A stretch of 64,000 bases of DNA from Alcaligenes ammonioxydans (GTDB lineage Bacteria; Pseudomonadota; Gammaproteobacteria; Burkholderiales; Burkholderiaceae_B): positions 2,294,001 to 2,358,000 of the forward strand of contig NZ_CP049362.1 of NCBI RefSeq assembly GCF_019343455.1. The letters run 5' to 3'. The notes under the pieces are model-generated. The model was not told where the DNA came from, made no database searches, and saw nothing but the letters and a program-made list of their open reading frames with translations. Each line of letters opens with the position of its first letter. Position 1 is the first letter of the stretch. Below are positions 50,519 to 60,118 of the stretch, in pieces. The translations under genes were made by a program, and so were the position numbers.

Positions 50519-51133
50519 TCAAATCGCCCAGTGACTATGCAGTTCGCGAGCAGGCAAATCGACCGTATGCACAATGGCTTGCACAAAGGGCACCAGCTCT
50601 TCCAGTGGTCGACCCTGCTCGTCTTTCTCAGGCGCAAAGACGCCGTTGGCGTCCCAGCAGCCCCGATGCACGACCAAAATCGAATGAGCGCCATTATCCA
50701 GCACTTCTGCCACCTGGCCCAGAAGGTGCGCCTGGCCCTCCTGCTCGCCAAAAAAGCGGCAGCCGATCAGATCAACCCAATAAAACTCATCGTCGTCCGC
50801 CGGGGGAAAAGCGGCACGGGATACCCAAACCGTATGCCCTTTAAGGGCTTGGGCCACCTCTCGATTATCCAGACCTTCAAACTGCGCCACGATGGTTGCC
50901 CCATGCTGCTTGGCTGTTTGGATCTGTCTTGGCGATGCAGACGCAAAAACGCCCGCCTGAGATCCAGGCCGGGGCGTTTTTAACCACCATGTTTTTGCAT
51001 TTAGCAGTGCTTTGGTCTGCATGGAATGCGGCTGGATCTTAACCCAGCCACGCACGCCATAAGCGGAAACAATGCGTCCCAACTCAACAAGGTCAGCAGG
51101 AATCGCGTCTTGCTTCACACTAAACACTACCAA
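50519..51133 (-). CDS. rimM: 16S rRNA processing protein RimM
   Basis: About 204 residues. The N-terminal RimM domain holds LVELGRIVSAYGVRGWVKIQ and the C-terminal PRC-barrel holds FYWVDLIGCRFF. It assists 30S head assembly, binding S19. The start is uncertain: the TTG at 51133 lacks a clear ribosome site, and GTG codons at 51127 or 51118 are alternatives close to a GGTAGTG stretch. An 87-bp gap separates it from trmD. Confidence 0.93.
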   Translation of the reverse strand: MVVFSVKQDAIPADLVELGRIVSAYGVRGWVKIQPHSMQTKALLNAKTWWLKTPRPGSQAGVFASASPRQIQTAKQHGATIVAQFEGLDNREVAQALKGHTVWVSRAAFPPADDDEFYWVDLIGCRFFGEQEGQAHLLGQVAEVLDNGAHSILVVHRGCWDANGVFAPEKDEQGRPLEELVPFVQAIVHTVDLPARELHSHWAI

Positions 51134-51150
51134 AAAACAGGTGAATCAAC

Positions 51151-51411
51151 TTAGGCAGCCGAAGCAACCTTAGCCGAGTATTCTTTCAACAGGCGAGCCA
51201 CAGCGGGCGAAACCTGTGCACCGTTGTCGGTGAAGTGCTTAACGCGGTCCATTTGCAGACGCAGGTTTTCCTGACCTTCGCCAGCAACGGGGTTGTAAAA
51301 ACCCAGACGTTCGATGAAGCGACCATCACGGCGTTGGCTCGCCTCGGCGGCTACTACGTTGTAAAAAGGACGCTTTTTGGAGCCACCACGGGCCAAGCGA
51401 ATTACCACCAT
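51151..51411 (-). CDS. rpsP: 30S ribosomal protein S16
   Basis: 86 residues. [20 protein letters not shown] at the start and [12 protein letters not shown] are invariant S16 features. ATG 51411 gives the correct length. It leads rpsP-rimM-trmD. Confidence 0.97.
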   Translation of the reverse strand: MVVIRLARGGSKKRPFYNVVAAEASQRRDGRFIERLGFYNPVAGEGQENLRLQMDRVKHFTDNGAQVSPAVARLLKEYSAKVASAA

Positions 51412-51547
51412 TGATAATCCCTTTATTGTGTAAGGTAAACAAAAAATTCTAGCACTATTCTGGCAAGCATGCCAAAAGTAACACGCTAAGATAGCAGATT
51501 CAGTGCTAGATACGCAACAGACAAAACAGTATTCTACCGCCGTCAGC

Positions 51548-51802
51548 TTAACGACGGCGTAAAAAATGCAGAGTTTTTTCGGCTTGCTGGTCTTGAGCCA
51601 ACAATTCGTTGCCAGTTTGGCGACAAAAAGCCTGAAAATCCTGAATGGCGTGCTGGTCGGTGGTGATAACTTGCAACACTTGCCCGGACTCCAGTTGCGC
51701 CAAAGCTTTCTTGGCACGCAGGATGGGCAAGGGGCATTTCAGCCCGCTTGCATCCACCTGCAGATCGCTGTTGGGCAAAGCGCCAGTCTCGGACATCGCC
51801 AT
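51548..51802 (-). CDS. TusA-family sulfurtransferase
   Basis: 84 residues. The [18 protein letters not shown] motif contains the single active cysteine of TusA-like proteins (CPxP). They pass persulfide sulfur, for example to tRNA thiolation or molybdenum cofactor enzymes. The ATG at 51802 overlaps the alaS stop (TGATG); an ATG two codons later (51796) is an alternative. The coupling to alaS is seen in some Burkholderiales. Confidence 0.88.
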   Translation of the reverse strand: MAMSETGALPNSDLQVDASGLKCPLPILRAKKALAQLESGQVLQVITTDQHAIQDFQAFCRQTGNELLAQDQQAEKTLHFLRRR

Positions 51803-54429
51803 CACGCACCCAACTTGCTTTGGACCCAGGCCTGCACCGAGGCATTGGCCTGTGGCAAGACGCTGGCATCGGTACCGCCGCCCATGGCCATATCAGGACG
51901 ACCACCACCCTTCCCGCCCAACTGCGAGGCTACAAAGCCCACCAGGTCACCCGCCTTGACCTTGGAGGTCAGGTCAGGCGTTACGCCTGCCACCAGGCTG
52001 ACCTTTCCGTCCGCCACGATAGACAGCAGGATCACGGCAGACTGCAGCTTGTTCTTCAACTGATCGGCCATTTCGCGCAAGGCTTTGGCTTCCACGCCTT
52101 GCAGCGTGGCCACCAGCAAGCGGCTGTTGTCATTCAAGGGTACGGCCTGAGCCAACAGATCCTGACCAGCCGAAGCCGCCAGCTTGGATTGCATTTGCTC
52201 GCGCTCGCGCTCCAAATCCTTGATCTGACCTTGCAAGGCGTTGATACGGGTAAGCAGACCTTCTGGCTGAGTACGCAGGCTGGCAGAAGCCTCGCTCAGC
52301 AAGCGCTCCCGCGCTTGCACCCAATGCAGGCTGTTGGTGCCGGTAATGGCCTCGACACGGCGCACGCCAGCGGCGACACCACCTTCCGAGACAATCTTGA
52401 ACAAGCCGATGTCGCCCGTGCGTTGAACGTGAGTGCCACCGCACAGTTCACGCGAGAAACCGATATCCAGCACACGCACTTCGTCGCCGTACTTTTCACC
52501 AAACAAAGCCATGGCACCGCCACTGACGGCGTCGTCAAAGGACATCAGTTGGGCTTGCACGGCCTGGTTCGCCAGAACCTGCTCGTTCACAATCGCTTCG
52601 ACTTGCGCGATTTGCTCGGCCGTCATGGCGGCATCGTGCGCAAAGTCAAAACGGGTTTTTTCAGCATCTACCAGGGAACCACGTTGCTGAACGTGACCGC
52701 CCAGCACCTGACGCAAAGCCTTGTGCATCAAATGCGTGGCCGAGTGGTTACGAATCACACGCTCGCGACGCTCGGTATCCACCTGGGCTTGAACGGTCTG
52801 GCCCACTGTCAGGGTGCCTGCGTTCAACACGCCTTGGTGCCCGAAAACCTGATTGGAAATCTTTTGGGTATCTTGCACCTCAAAGGACAAACCCGCGGCA
52901 TCGCTCAGGATACCTGCGTCACCTACCTGACCACCGGACTCGGCGTAGAAAGGGGTGGCATCCAGAACCACTACCGCTTGCTGGCCCGGGGTCACGGACT
53001 GCACGGAGGTGCCATCCACATACAAGGCAGTGACCGTACCACTGCCTTCCAGGGTGGTGTAACCATCAAAACGAGTTTGCACCCCGGAGTAGCTCAAGCC
53101 TTCGGCTGTTTTGAACTTGCCCGAAGCGCGTGCCATCTGGCGTTGGTTTTCCATGGCGACTTCAAAACCGTCCAGATCGACCTCAATGCCACGCTCGCGG
53201 CAGATATCGGCGGTCAGGTCCACAGGGAAACCATAGGTGTCGTACAAGGTAAACAGCGTCTGACCGTCCAGCTTGGCATCCGCTGGCAGGTTGACCAAGG
53301 CACCTTCCAGAATGCGCATGCCATTTTCCAGCGTTTCGCTGAAACGCTCTTCCTCTTGGCGCAGCACCTGTTCGATACGCTCACGCTGGCTAATCAGCTC
53401 GGGATAGGCTTCGCCCATGACCAAGCCCAGGTCTTGCACCAGGCGATAGAAGAACAGGCCCTTCTGACCCAGCTTGTGACCGTGACGCAGAGCACGTCGA
53501 ATAATACGGCGCAACACATAGCCGCGACCTTCATTGCTGGGAATGACCCCGTCAATACTCAGAAAGCTGCAGGCACGGATATGATCGGCAATCACCTTGA
53601 GCGAGTTGTTGCTCAGGTCACTGGTCTTGGTTTCGCGTGCGGCGGCCTGAATCAGGGATTGGAACAGGTCGATTTCGTAGTTGGAGTGCACATGCTGCAA
53701 CACCGCCGAAATACGCTCCAGACCCATGCCCGTATCCACACAAGGCTTGGGCAGCGGCGTCATGGTGCCGTCAGCGGAACGTTCGAACTGCATGAACACC
53801 AGGTTCCACACCTCGATGTAGCGGTCGCCGTCTTCCTCGGGCGAACCGGGAGGGCCGCCCCAAACATCAGGACCGTGGTCGTAGAAGATTTCAGAGCACG
53901 GCCCACAGGGACCGGTATCGGCCATCTGCCAGAAGTTGTCCGAGTTGTAGCGCACGCCACCCTTGTCGCCAATGCGGATGATGCGCTCTTTGGGCACCCC
54001 AATTTCCGAGGCCCAGATATCGTAGGCCTCATCGTCTTCCTGATAGACGGTGACCCAGAGTTTTTCGGCAGGCAGTTTGTAAACCGTCGTCAGCAGTTCC
54101 CAGGCATAGCGAATGGCGTCTTGCTTGAAGTAGTCGCCAAAGCTGAAGTTGCCCAACATTTCAAAAAAGGTGTGGTGACGGGCGGTGTAGCCCACGTTTT
54201 CCAGGTCGTTGTGCTTGCCACCGGCACGAACACAACGCTGAGAGCTGGTAGCGCGGTTGTAGGGGCGGGTTTCCTTGCCCGTGAACACATCTTTGAACTG
54301 CACCATCCCTGCGTTTGTGAACAGCAAGGTAGGATCATTGCCTGGCACCAGCGAAGCCGAGGAAACGATGTGGTGTGCCTTGGATTCAAAAAAAGAAAGA
54401 AACTTCTGACGAATTTCTGAGGTTTTCAT
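51802..54429 (-). CDS. alaS: Alanyl-tRNA synthetase
   Basis: 875 residues. The class II core starts [20 protein letters not shown] and [19 protein letters not shown]. The editing domain has [13 protein letters not shown] and [13 protein letters not shown] with its zinc ligands. The C-Ala domain ends with [16 protein letters not shown]. The start at 54429 is canonical. It is co-translated with the TusA-family gene. Confidence 0.97.
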   Translation of the reverse strand: MKTSEIRQKFLSFFESKAHHIVSSASLVPGNDPTLLFTNAGMVQFKDVFTGKETRPYNRATSSQRCVRAGGKHNDLENVGYTARHHTFFEMLGNFSFGDYFKQDAIRYAWELLTTVYKLPAEKLWVTVYQEDDEAYDIWASEIGVPKERIIRIGDKGGVRYNSDNFWQMADTGPCGPCSEIFYDHGPDVWGGPPGSPEEDGDRYIEVWNLVFMQFERSADGTMTPLPKPCVDTGMGLERISAVLQHVHSNYEIDLFQSLIQAAARETKTSDLSNNSLKVIADHIRACSFLSIDGVIPSNEGRGYVLRRIIRRALRHGHKLGQKGLFFYRLVQDLGLVMGEAYPELISQRERIEQVLRQEEERFSETLENGMRILEGALVNLPADAKLDGQTLFTLYDTYGFPVDLTADICRERGIEVDLDGFEVAMENQRQMARASGKFKTAEGLSYSGVQTRFDGYTTLEGSGTVTALYVDGTSVQSVTPGQQAVVVLDATPFYAESGGQVGDAGILSDAAGLSFEVQDTQKISNQVFGHQGVLNAGTLTVGQTVQAQVDTERRERVIRNHSATHLMHKALRQVLGGHVQQRGSLVDAEKTRFDFAHDAAMTAEQIAQVEAIVNEQVLANQAVQAQLMSFDDAVSGGAMALFGEKYGDEVRVLDIGFSRELCGGTHVQRTGDIGLFKIVSEGGVAAGVRRVEAITGTNSLHWVQARERLLSEASASLRTQPEGLLTRINALQGQIKDLEREREQMQSKLAASAGQDLLAQAVPLNDNSRLLVATLQGVEAKALREMADQLKNKLQSAVILLSIVADGKVSLVAGVTPDLTSKVKAGDLVGFVASQLGGKGGGRPDMAMGGGTDASVLPQANASVQAWVQSKLGA

Positions 54430-54713
54430 TACATGCAACGCGATGGAAAATTTAACTGCCTATTATAAGACGATCAGCCTTGCAGCCCATGCGCGCGCTG
54501 CGCTGGCACAACACCTGCCGCCCCGGCAAAGCAGTGAGAAGCCAGGACGCCACACTCCCTGTACGAGCGGCTGCGTAAGCGACAAATAGTACTGTTTTCA
54601 GCGGGTAGAAACAACAATTCCGACCCTTGCGAGTCAGAATGTCCATGCACCCTGCTCAAATTCAGGATGCCATCTTGATGGGCCAGGAGACACAAACCCT
54701 GGCCCTGCCCCGG

Positions 54714-55646
54714 TCAAGCCTTGGACGGATAGGGATGGTGCTCGGCCCAATGACGGGCAATATCCACACGGCGGCAAACCCAGACACGCTCGTGCGACTG
54801 CACATAATCCAGGAAGCGCTGCAAGGCACGAAAGCGCCCAGGGCGGCCGATCAGACGGCAATGCAAACCGATGGACAGCATCTTGGGAGCGTCTTCACCT
54901 TCTTCGTAGAGCACGTCAAATGCGTCTTTCAGGTAGGAGAAGAAATGGTCGCCCGTGTTGAACCCCTGAGGGGCAGCAAAACGCATGTCATTGCTGTCCA
55001 GCGTATAGGGCACAATCAACTGGGGCTTGACCGTATTGTCGCTGAGCTGAACTTCGGTCCAGAACGGCAGGTCATCACCGTAATAATCGGAGCTGTACAA
55101 GAACTGACCCTCTTCGGCCACCAGACGCAAGGTATTGGGGCTGTCCCGACCGGTATACCAGCCCTCGGGATGATGGCCCAGCAAGTCCGTCAGCACTTTT
55201 ACGCACTGGCGCATATGCTCGCGTTCGACTTCTTCAGACACGTTCTGATAGTGAATCCAGCGGTAGCCATGACAAGCAATTTCATGTCCCAGGCGCACAA
55301 ATTCCTGTGCCAGCTCGGGGTGACGCTCCAGCGCCATGCCCACACCAAAGATGGTCATGGGCAGGCCGCGCTTTTCAAACTCTTTCAGAATCCGCCAGAC
55401 ACCCGCCCGCGAGCCGTATTCATAAATGGATTCCATGGACAAGTGACGGTCCGGGTAGGCTGCTGCGCCGATGATCTCGGACAGAAACTGCTCAGAGCCC
55501 GGGTCACCGTGCAGGACGCAGTTCTCCCCCCCTTCTTCATAGTTCAAGACAAACTGCACCGCGATGCGCGCCCGATCAGGCCATTGTGCATGGGGCACGT
55601 TTTTGCCGTAACCGACCAGGTCACGAGGGTACTTACTCAAGGACAT
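54714..55646 (-). CDS. puuE: Allantoinase PuuE (polysaccharide deacetylase fold)
   Basis: 310 residues of the NodB-homology fold: LNYEEGGENCVLHGD, GSRAGVWRILKEFE, HEIACHGYRWIHYQN and ISIGLHCRLIGRPGR-like segments match PuuE. It hydrolyses allantoin without the metal site of classical amidohydrolase allantoinases. ATG 55646 (MSLSKYPRD) is canonical. The regulator gene ends 12 bases upstream; no OHCU decarboxylase (uraD) is fused or adjacent. Confidence 0.92.
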   Translation of the reverse strand: MSLSKYPRDLVGYGKNVPHAQWPDRARIAVQFVLNYEEGGENCVLHGDPGSEQFLSEIIGAAAYPDRHLSMESIYEYGSRAGVWRILKEFEKRGLPMTIFGVGMALERHPELAQEFVRLGHEIACHGYRWIHYQNVSEEVEREHMRQCVKVLTDLLGHHPEGWYTGRDSPNTLRLVAEEGQFLYSSDYYGDDLPFWTEVQLSDNTVKPQLIVPYTLDSNDMRFAAPQGFNTGDHFFSYLKDAFDVLYEEGEDAPKMLSIGLHCRLIGRPGRFRALQRFLDYVQSHERVWVCRRVDIARHWAEHHPYPSKA

Positions 55647-55657
55647 ACCGTCTCCGT

Positions 55658-56413
55658 TTAGCGTTTTACGCTGAGGGCCAGCCAAGGATCGGCAACACTG
55701 CCATCACCCGCTTCGCTCATGCGATGTTCACAATCACTTAAGTGATGATGCATAGCCAGATGCGCGCCTTGGGCATCTCCCTGGCTAAGCTTGTCCAAAA
55801 TCTCTTTATGCTCATGAAACGAGCAGGCCTGTTCGCCCGGCGTGTCGTAATAGGCGATGATGAGCGTGGTGCGCGCACACAAGGTGTGCATCAGCTCGGT
55901 CAGTTCATCGTTGCCGGCGCAGCGCGCCAGCATCACGTGAAAGGCATTGGACAGGCGCAACCAGCTGATGCGATCGCCGTGCTCAAACGCGTGCTGCTCT
56001 CGCTGGACCATGTCGTACAGACCGGCCAAACGCTCGGACACATCGGGATAAGCGAGCAGTTTTTTCAGGATCAGCGACTCCAGGTCGCGCCGCAGCTCGA
56101 AGACGTCGCGCGTTTGCTTGGCCGTGGGCTTCCAGACAAACGCACCGCGATTGGGCTCGATGACCACAATCTTGTCGTGCTCCAAGGCAGCCAGGGCGGC
56201 ACGCACGGTCGCCCGCGAACACTCGAAGATCGTGCATAGCGTGGCTTCGGTCAGTTTGGTGCCAGGCAAAAGACGACGATCGACAACCGCATCGAAGATC
56301 TGGCTATATACACGCCCGACCTCGGTATCTGCCAGGCCACCCTCGAGCAGCGAGGAGGCGCTTGGCGCTTGGGATTCATTCGTCGTCCCCTCTTGCCGCC
56401 GTATCTGAAGCAT
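55658..56413 (-). CDS. GntR family regulator (FadR/FCD type) of purine catabolism
   Basis: 251 residues. The winged HTH (about 35-100) has LPGTKLTEATLCTIFECSRATVRAAL, and the FCD domain (about 110-235) has metal/ligand histidines in NAFHVMLARCA, FHEHKEILD and AHLAMHHHL. It is in operon with puuE and divergent from uraH-puuD. Two short palindromes in the divergent region are candidate operators. It most likely controls the late purine genes. Confidence 0.9.
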   Translation of the reverse strand: MLQIRRQEGTTNESQAPSASSLLEGGLADTEVGRVYSQIFDAVVDRRLLPGTKLTEATLCTIFECSRATVRAALAALEHDKIVVIEPNRGAFVWKPTAKQTRDVFELRRDLESLILKKLLAYPDVSERLAGLYDMVQREQHAFEHGDRISWLRLSNAFHVMLARCAGNDELTELMHTLCARTTLIIAYYDTPGEQACSFHEHKEILDKLSQGDAQGAHLAMHHHLSDCEHRMSEAGDGSVADPWLALSVKR

Positions 56414-56433
56414 AGAATTTCTCGTTATTGACT

Positions 56434-56442
56434 ATTGACAAT
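56434..56442. promoter_or_regulatory. Candidate GntR half-site/operator 1
   Basis: ATTGACAAT is symmetrical around its middle base and lies 21 bp upstream of the GntR start. It shares the TTG...CAA core with the second palindrome at 56475. Confidence 0.4.
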
Positions 56443-56474
56443 TATTCGGTACCCCGACAAAATCGTCAACATAA

Positions 56475-56486
56475 ATTGTCGACAAT
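56475..56486. promoter_or_regulatory. Candidate GntR operator 2
   Basis: ATTGTCGACAAT is a perfect 12-bp palindrome in the divergent GntR/uraH region. A TTGT-N2-ACAA core is typical of FCD-type GntR sites. Confidence 0.55.
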
Positions 56487-56618
56487 CTGATTCCTCAAAC
56501 AGAGCGACAGTTTCGGGGCCTCAACCCAGCGCACTGATCCTTGCACCGTTGGCCCCCGGCCGGTTCTCAAAACTGGGCTCGCTGGACCTTTTTTGATCAC
56601 CATAAACCGGAGACATTT

Positions 56619-56972
56619 ATGGGAAAGCTATCTACCCATGTCCTTGACACGACTCAAGGTCGCCCAGCCAGCGGCGTGCGCGTCGATCTGTATGCCATTG
56701 AAAACGATCAACGCACTCTGATCAAAACCACTCACACCAACAGCGACGGTCGCTGTGATGAGCCCTTGCTGCAAGGCCAGGCCATGCACACGGGCGTATT
56801 TGAACTGGTGTTTCATGCCGGTGACTACTTTGCCGCCAGTGGTGTGGCATTGCCTGAACCCCGCTTTGTGGATCAGGTCGGCATTCGGTTCGGTATCGCC
56901 GATGCCAACGCCAACTACCACGTTCCCCTGGTCGTGACCCCCTGGTCCTGGTCTACCTATCGCGGCAGCTGA
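56619..56972 (+). CDS. uraH: 5-hydroxyisourate hydrolase
   Basis: 117 residues of the transthyretin-related fold. STHVLDTTQGRPASG at the N-terminus and the C-terminal tetrapeptide YRGS are the family signature, and HVPLVVTPWSWSTYRG is complete. It opens 5-hydroxyisourate to OHCU after PuuD. It lies 58 bp upstream of puuD in the same direction. Confidence 0.97.
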   Translation: MGKLSTHVLDTTQGRPASGVRVDLYAIENDQRTLIKTTHTNSDGRCDEPLLQGQAMHTGVFELVFHAGDYFAASGVALPEPRFVDQVGIRFGIADANANYHVPLVVTPWSWSTYRGS

Positions 56973-57030
56973 TCGCGTATCCAAGTCGACTTTTCGCTTC
57001 TATACGAAACCACTCTGATACGAGATCTTT

Positions 57031-58263
57031 ATGTACGCTTACCTACTTGAGTACGGCAACCTGCTGCTGCGCTGGTTGCACGTGATTGCGGCTGTCGCCT
57101 GGATCGGCGAGTCCATCTACTTTGTGATGCTGGACAACGGCCTGAAACCGCCTAAAGGCGAAGAAAGCAAGAAACGCGGTGTGTTTGGCGAGATGTGGGC
57201 AGTCCACGGCGGCGGCTTCTATCACAACCAGAAATACCTGACCAACCCGGCCGAACTGCCCGATGACCTGCACTGGTCTTTCTGGAAGTCCTACACCACC
57301 TGGTTGTCCGGCTTCTTCCTGTTCGCCCTGCTTTACCTGACCAAACCCGAGTTCTATCTGGTCAACCCCAACAGTCCCTGGGAATGGGCGGCCCAAATGT
57401 CGGGCACGCAGGCTAATGTGATGGCCATTGCTTTCCTGGTGCTGGGCTGGGTGGTCTATAACGGTCTGTGCCGACTGATCAGTCCCAACATGAACCGCGA
57501 CGGCCTGCTGAGCGTGGCTGTGGCCATCATGATGGTCGTGGTGGCTTACCTGAGCGCCCACATCTTCTCGGGTCGTGCTGCCTTCTTGCTGACTGGCGCC
57601 GTGATGGCCACCAGCATGTCAGCCAACGTGTTCTTCTGGATCATTCCCGGCCAGCGCCGCATGGTCAAGGCACTGAAAGCCGGTCAGGCGCCCAACCCTC
57701 TGGATGGCAAGCGCGGCAAACAGCGTTCGGTACACAATACCTACTTCACGCTGCCTGTCCTGTTGCTGATGCTGAGCAACCACTACTCGTTCACGTATAA
57801 CAACCCCAATGCGTGGATCATCATGGTGCTGTTCATCTTTGCCGGCGCCCTGATCCGTCAGTACTTTGTGCTGATGCATGCCGGCATCAAAAAGCCAGCC
57901 TACCCGGCTGCCGGTGTGGTTCTCCTGCTGATCGTGGGCTACCTGGCTGCCCCTGCCAATCTCAGAGGTGAGGTTGCCAGCGCTCCAGCAGCCGGTGAGG
58001 CCGCCGAAACGATCACGGTCGCTCGCGTCCAGGAAATCATGGATGCCCGATGTGTACAGTGTCACGCGGTCAAGCCCAATGCAGACTTTGGCTTTACCGC
58101 CGCCCCTGCCGGCATGCTGCTCGATACCATCGACAACACCGTGCTGCACGCAGAACAGGTGAAAACCGTGGTGCACTCCAAGTACATGCCTTTGGGCAAT
58201 ATGACTCAAATGACTGACGAAGAGCGTGCCGCGATTGCCGCCTGGAGCGGTACACGCGACTAG
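57031..58263 (+). CDS. puuD: Urate hydroxylase PuuD (membrane protein with cytochrome c domain)
   Basis: 410 residues. The N-terminal membrane part (about eight to nine helices; LRWLHVIAAVAWIGESIYFV first) is the urate oxidase domain. A cytochrome c domain follows with heme site CVQCH at Cys341-His345 and an axial Met candidate in KYMPLGNMTQM. It oxidises urate to 5-hydroxyisourate and passes electrons to the respiratory chain. This replaces cofactor-free uricase in the pathway. Confidence 0.93.
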   Translation: MYAYLLEYGNLLLRWLHVIAAVAWIGESIYFVMLDNGLKPPKGEESKKRGVFGEMWAVHGGGFYHNQKYLTNPAELPDDLHWSFWKSYTTWLSGFFLFALLYLTKPEFYLVNPNSPWEWAAQMSGTQANVMAIAFLVLGWVVYNGLCRLISPNMNRDGLLSVAVAIMMVVVAYLSAHIFSGRAAFLLTGAVMATSMSANVFFWIIPGQRRMVKALKAGQAPNPLDGKRGKQRSVHNTYFTLPVLLLMLSNHYSFTYNNPNAWIIMVLFIFAGALIRQYFVLMHAGIKKPAYPAAGVVLLLIVGYLAAPANLRGEVASAPAAGEAAETITVARVQEIMDARCVQCHAVKPNADFGFTAAPAGMLLDTIDNTVLHAEQVKTVVHSKYMPLGNMTQMTDEERAAIAAWSGTRD

Positions 58264-58314
58264 GAGTGCCCCAGGCCACAAGCCCTGACAGGGCCATCAG
58301 CCCGCTCCCTCCAG

Positions 58315-58348
58315 CCCCGATGTGACACATGTCACGTCGGGGTTTTTT
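58315..58348 (+). terminator. Terminator after puuD
   Basis: CCCCGATGTGAC, ACAT loop, GTCACGTCGGGG (one T-G pair) then six Ts ending 58348. Confidence 0.9.
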
Positions 58349-58390
58349 CTTATGGCGCCACGCACCTGGTAGCGAAGACTGCTGCGGGCT

Positions 58391-60118
58391 TTACCCACTC
58401 CCTGCCGCCAGACATAGCTTGCCAGATCGGAATGACTGCATCGCCTGCCGGGGCTGACTGTGTGTATTGGCTTGCGCATTGCGATAATTTCCAGCTTGAT
58501 GCCGTAAGGGAGCGTGGCCTGCCCCCCGTGCCTGAGTTTGCTCCTGTGCTTGGGTTTGACCGTGCTCCCGAACCTGGGTTTGGCTCTGGTCTACCGCGTG
58601 TGGCTGGGTGTGAGCGTTTGATGGAGTCTGGCCTTGTACCCGGCTTTGGGCCTGTGCTGGAGGAGGGACAGGGGCTGGCGTTGAGGTTGGAGACAAACTC
58701 TGTCCTGCTTCAGGCTCGAATTCAAGCTCGATACAACGACTGTCCAGTGACAACAAGCGGATTTGCCGATCACGCTCTCGTCCCACGGGCCATACCTGCC
58801 CCTGCTGAAACAACAGCACACGCTGACCGATCTGCACCTCGGCCAGCAAGCGCGTATCGCGACCGTAGATCGCTTTCAAACTTGCCCAGGACTCAGGCCT
58901 GAATGATTGAGGCGCGCTTTCTGCGACCCTGGAAGGGCGAGCATGGCCCACTTTCTTTTCTGTTTCCTGTCGCAGACAGGCCCACACACTGTGACACTCC
59001 CAGGCATCGAACGACGCACGACGGTCTATGTGCCGCAATTGCCAGCCTCGCCCTTGGTGAGACGTGTCCCTTATCGACAAATTCGCTGCAGACCGCTCCT
59101 CGGGTTGGGCCGCCTGCTGAAGAAGGGCGAAGGCACGGCCCGCATCCTGCCCTGAAGTGAGTTCCAAACCTGCAGTCGCACTTTGCCGGGAGGGAGCCCG
59201 TAAGGCTGAAGTGGGAGCTGGCAAAGGAGCTGAAACCGTGAGCAAGCCAGGGGAGGTAACGGAAGCCAAGACCCCAGTCGAGGCAGCGGCCGGGTCCGGC
59301 TCCTGATCTGACTCTACACTGGAGCTTGAGTCTGAACCTGAGTTTAAATTTGGATTTGGATTTGGATCATCGTCTAAGTCTGGGCCAGAAGCGGACACCA
59401 GGCTCTTGGCTGGGTCAAGACGAGGGGTGAACTGAAGGTGGAGACTTGGCTCAATGCTTATCTCAAAACCCGGGCTGTCAGGGGACCCTCCTCTGCTGTT
59501 CTGGTCCCGTAAACCCACCGACAGCACGCTAGCCACTCCCATCATCAAGAACAGAGACAGCGTGAACAGGCGGATAAACGTTTTTTTTGTATCTCCGATC
59601 CTGGTGATAGATTGACGCAGAATGCGTGTATGGGTACGACTGCCCTGCTCCAGGCATATCCATACATCATCAGGTTGCCGCAATTCACGCAGCCTGGGAT
59701 AACGTGTCCGCATCGCTTGCCGCAAGGCATGCACTTGCCCGAGCTGAGACAGCACGCAGTCACTGCCCTCCACCACCTTACCTTGTTCCAGCACCAGGAA
59801 CCACAGCAGTCCAGGGGCTACGGCCCATAACAGGAGCACCGTTTCCTGAGGGTGATGAACCGCCAGGCAGGCGGCCGCAGAGTGGGCCTGGATGCCTCTC
59901 AATCCCGAGCGCGTCGGCCCCGTCCGCGCCAGGCGGAGTACCGAGCCACGACGCCGGTGACGCAGTTGTTTGCCCCACACCCAGCCCAGTGCGGGCCGTT
60001 CCGCTCCCATACGACATATCCATCGAGAGCGACCCGGCGGGCCACCAAACGGCCTCTGCTCAGTCTCAGTCCATTGCAAGCCAAACCAGTATTCGCGCGG
60101 CAAGGTGGCGGAGATCAT
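58391..60118 (-). CDS. PilO2-like type IVb pilus accessory protein with low-complexity tail
   Basis: 575 residues. The N-terminal ~175 are cytosolic and resemble the PilO2 family (YWFGLQWTE near residue 10; LLLWAVAPGLLWFLVLEQGK with the KVVEGSD segment). One TM lies at 181-203. The periplasmic part contains a Ser/Pro/Asn-rich linker (DDDPNPNPNLNSGSDSSSS), then a PilO-like region (GWQLRHID, ASLKAIYGRDTRLL) and a PilP-like strand set (GQRVLLFQQGQVWPVG, SRCIELEFEP). The last ~100 residues are Gln/Thr/Pro-rich. It overlaps the previous gene by ATGA. No pilus ATPase, platform protein or pilin gene is next to it. Assignment is by pattern recall and moderate. Confidence 0.5.
   Translation of the reverse strand: MISATLPREYWFGLQWTETEQRPFGGPPGRSRWICRMGAERPALGWVWGKQLRHRRRGSVLRLARTGPTRSGLRGIQAHSAAACLAVHHPQETVLLLWAVAPGLLWFLVLEQGKVVEGSDCVLSQLGQVHALRQAMRTRYPRLRELRQPDDVWICLEQGSRTHTRILRQSITRIGDTKKTFIRLFTLSLFLMMGVASVLSVGLRDQNSRGGSPDSPGFEISIEPSLHLQFTPRLDPAKSLVSASGPDLDDDPNPNPNLNSGSDSSSSVESDQEPDPAAASTGVLASVTSPGLLTVSAPLPAPTSALRAPSRQSATAGLELTSGQDAGRAFALLQQAAQPEERSAANLSIRDTSHQGRGWQLRHIDRRASFDAWECHSVWACLRQETEKKVGHARPSRVAESAPQSFRPESWASLKAIYGRDTRLLAEVQIGQRVLLFQQGQVWPVGRERDRQIRLLSLDSRCIELEFEPEAGQSLSPTSTPAPVPPPAQAQSRVQGQTPSNAHTQPHAVDQSQTQVREHGQTQAQEQTQARGAGHAPLRHQAGNYRNAQANTHSQPRQAMQSFRSGKLCLAAGSG

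Noticed and set aside
51748..54420. An 890-codon open frame on the plus strand opposite alaS
   Set aside because: It is a GC-rich antisense shadow; alaS on the other strand is complete with all motifs, and the antisense product matches no family.
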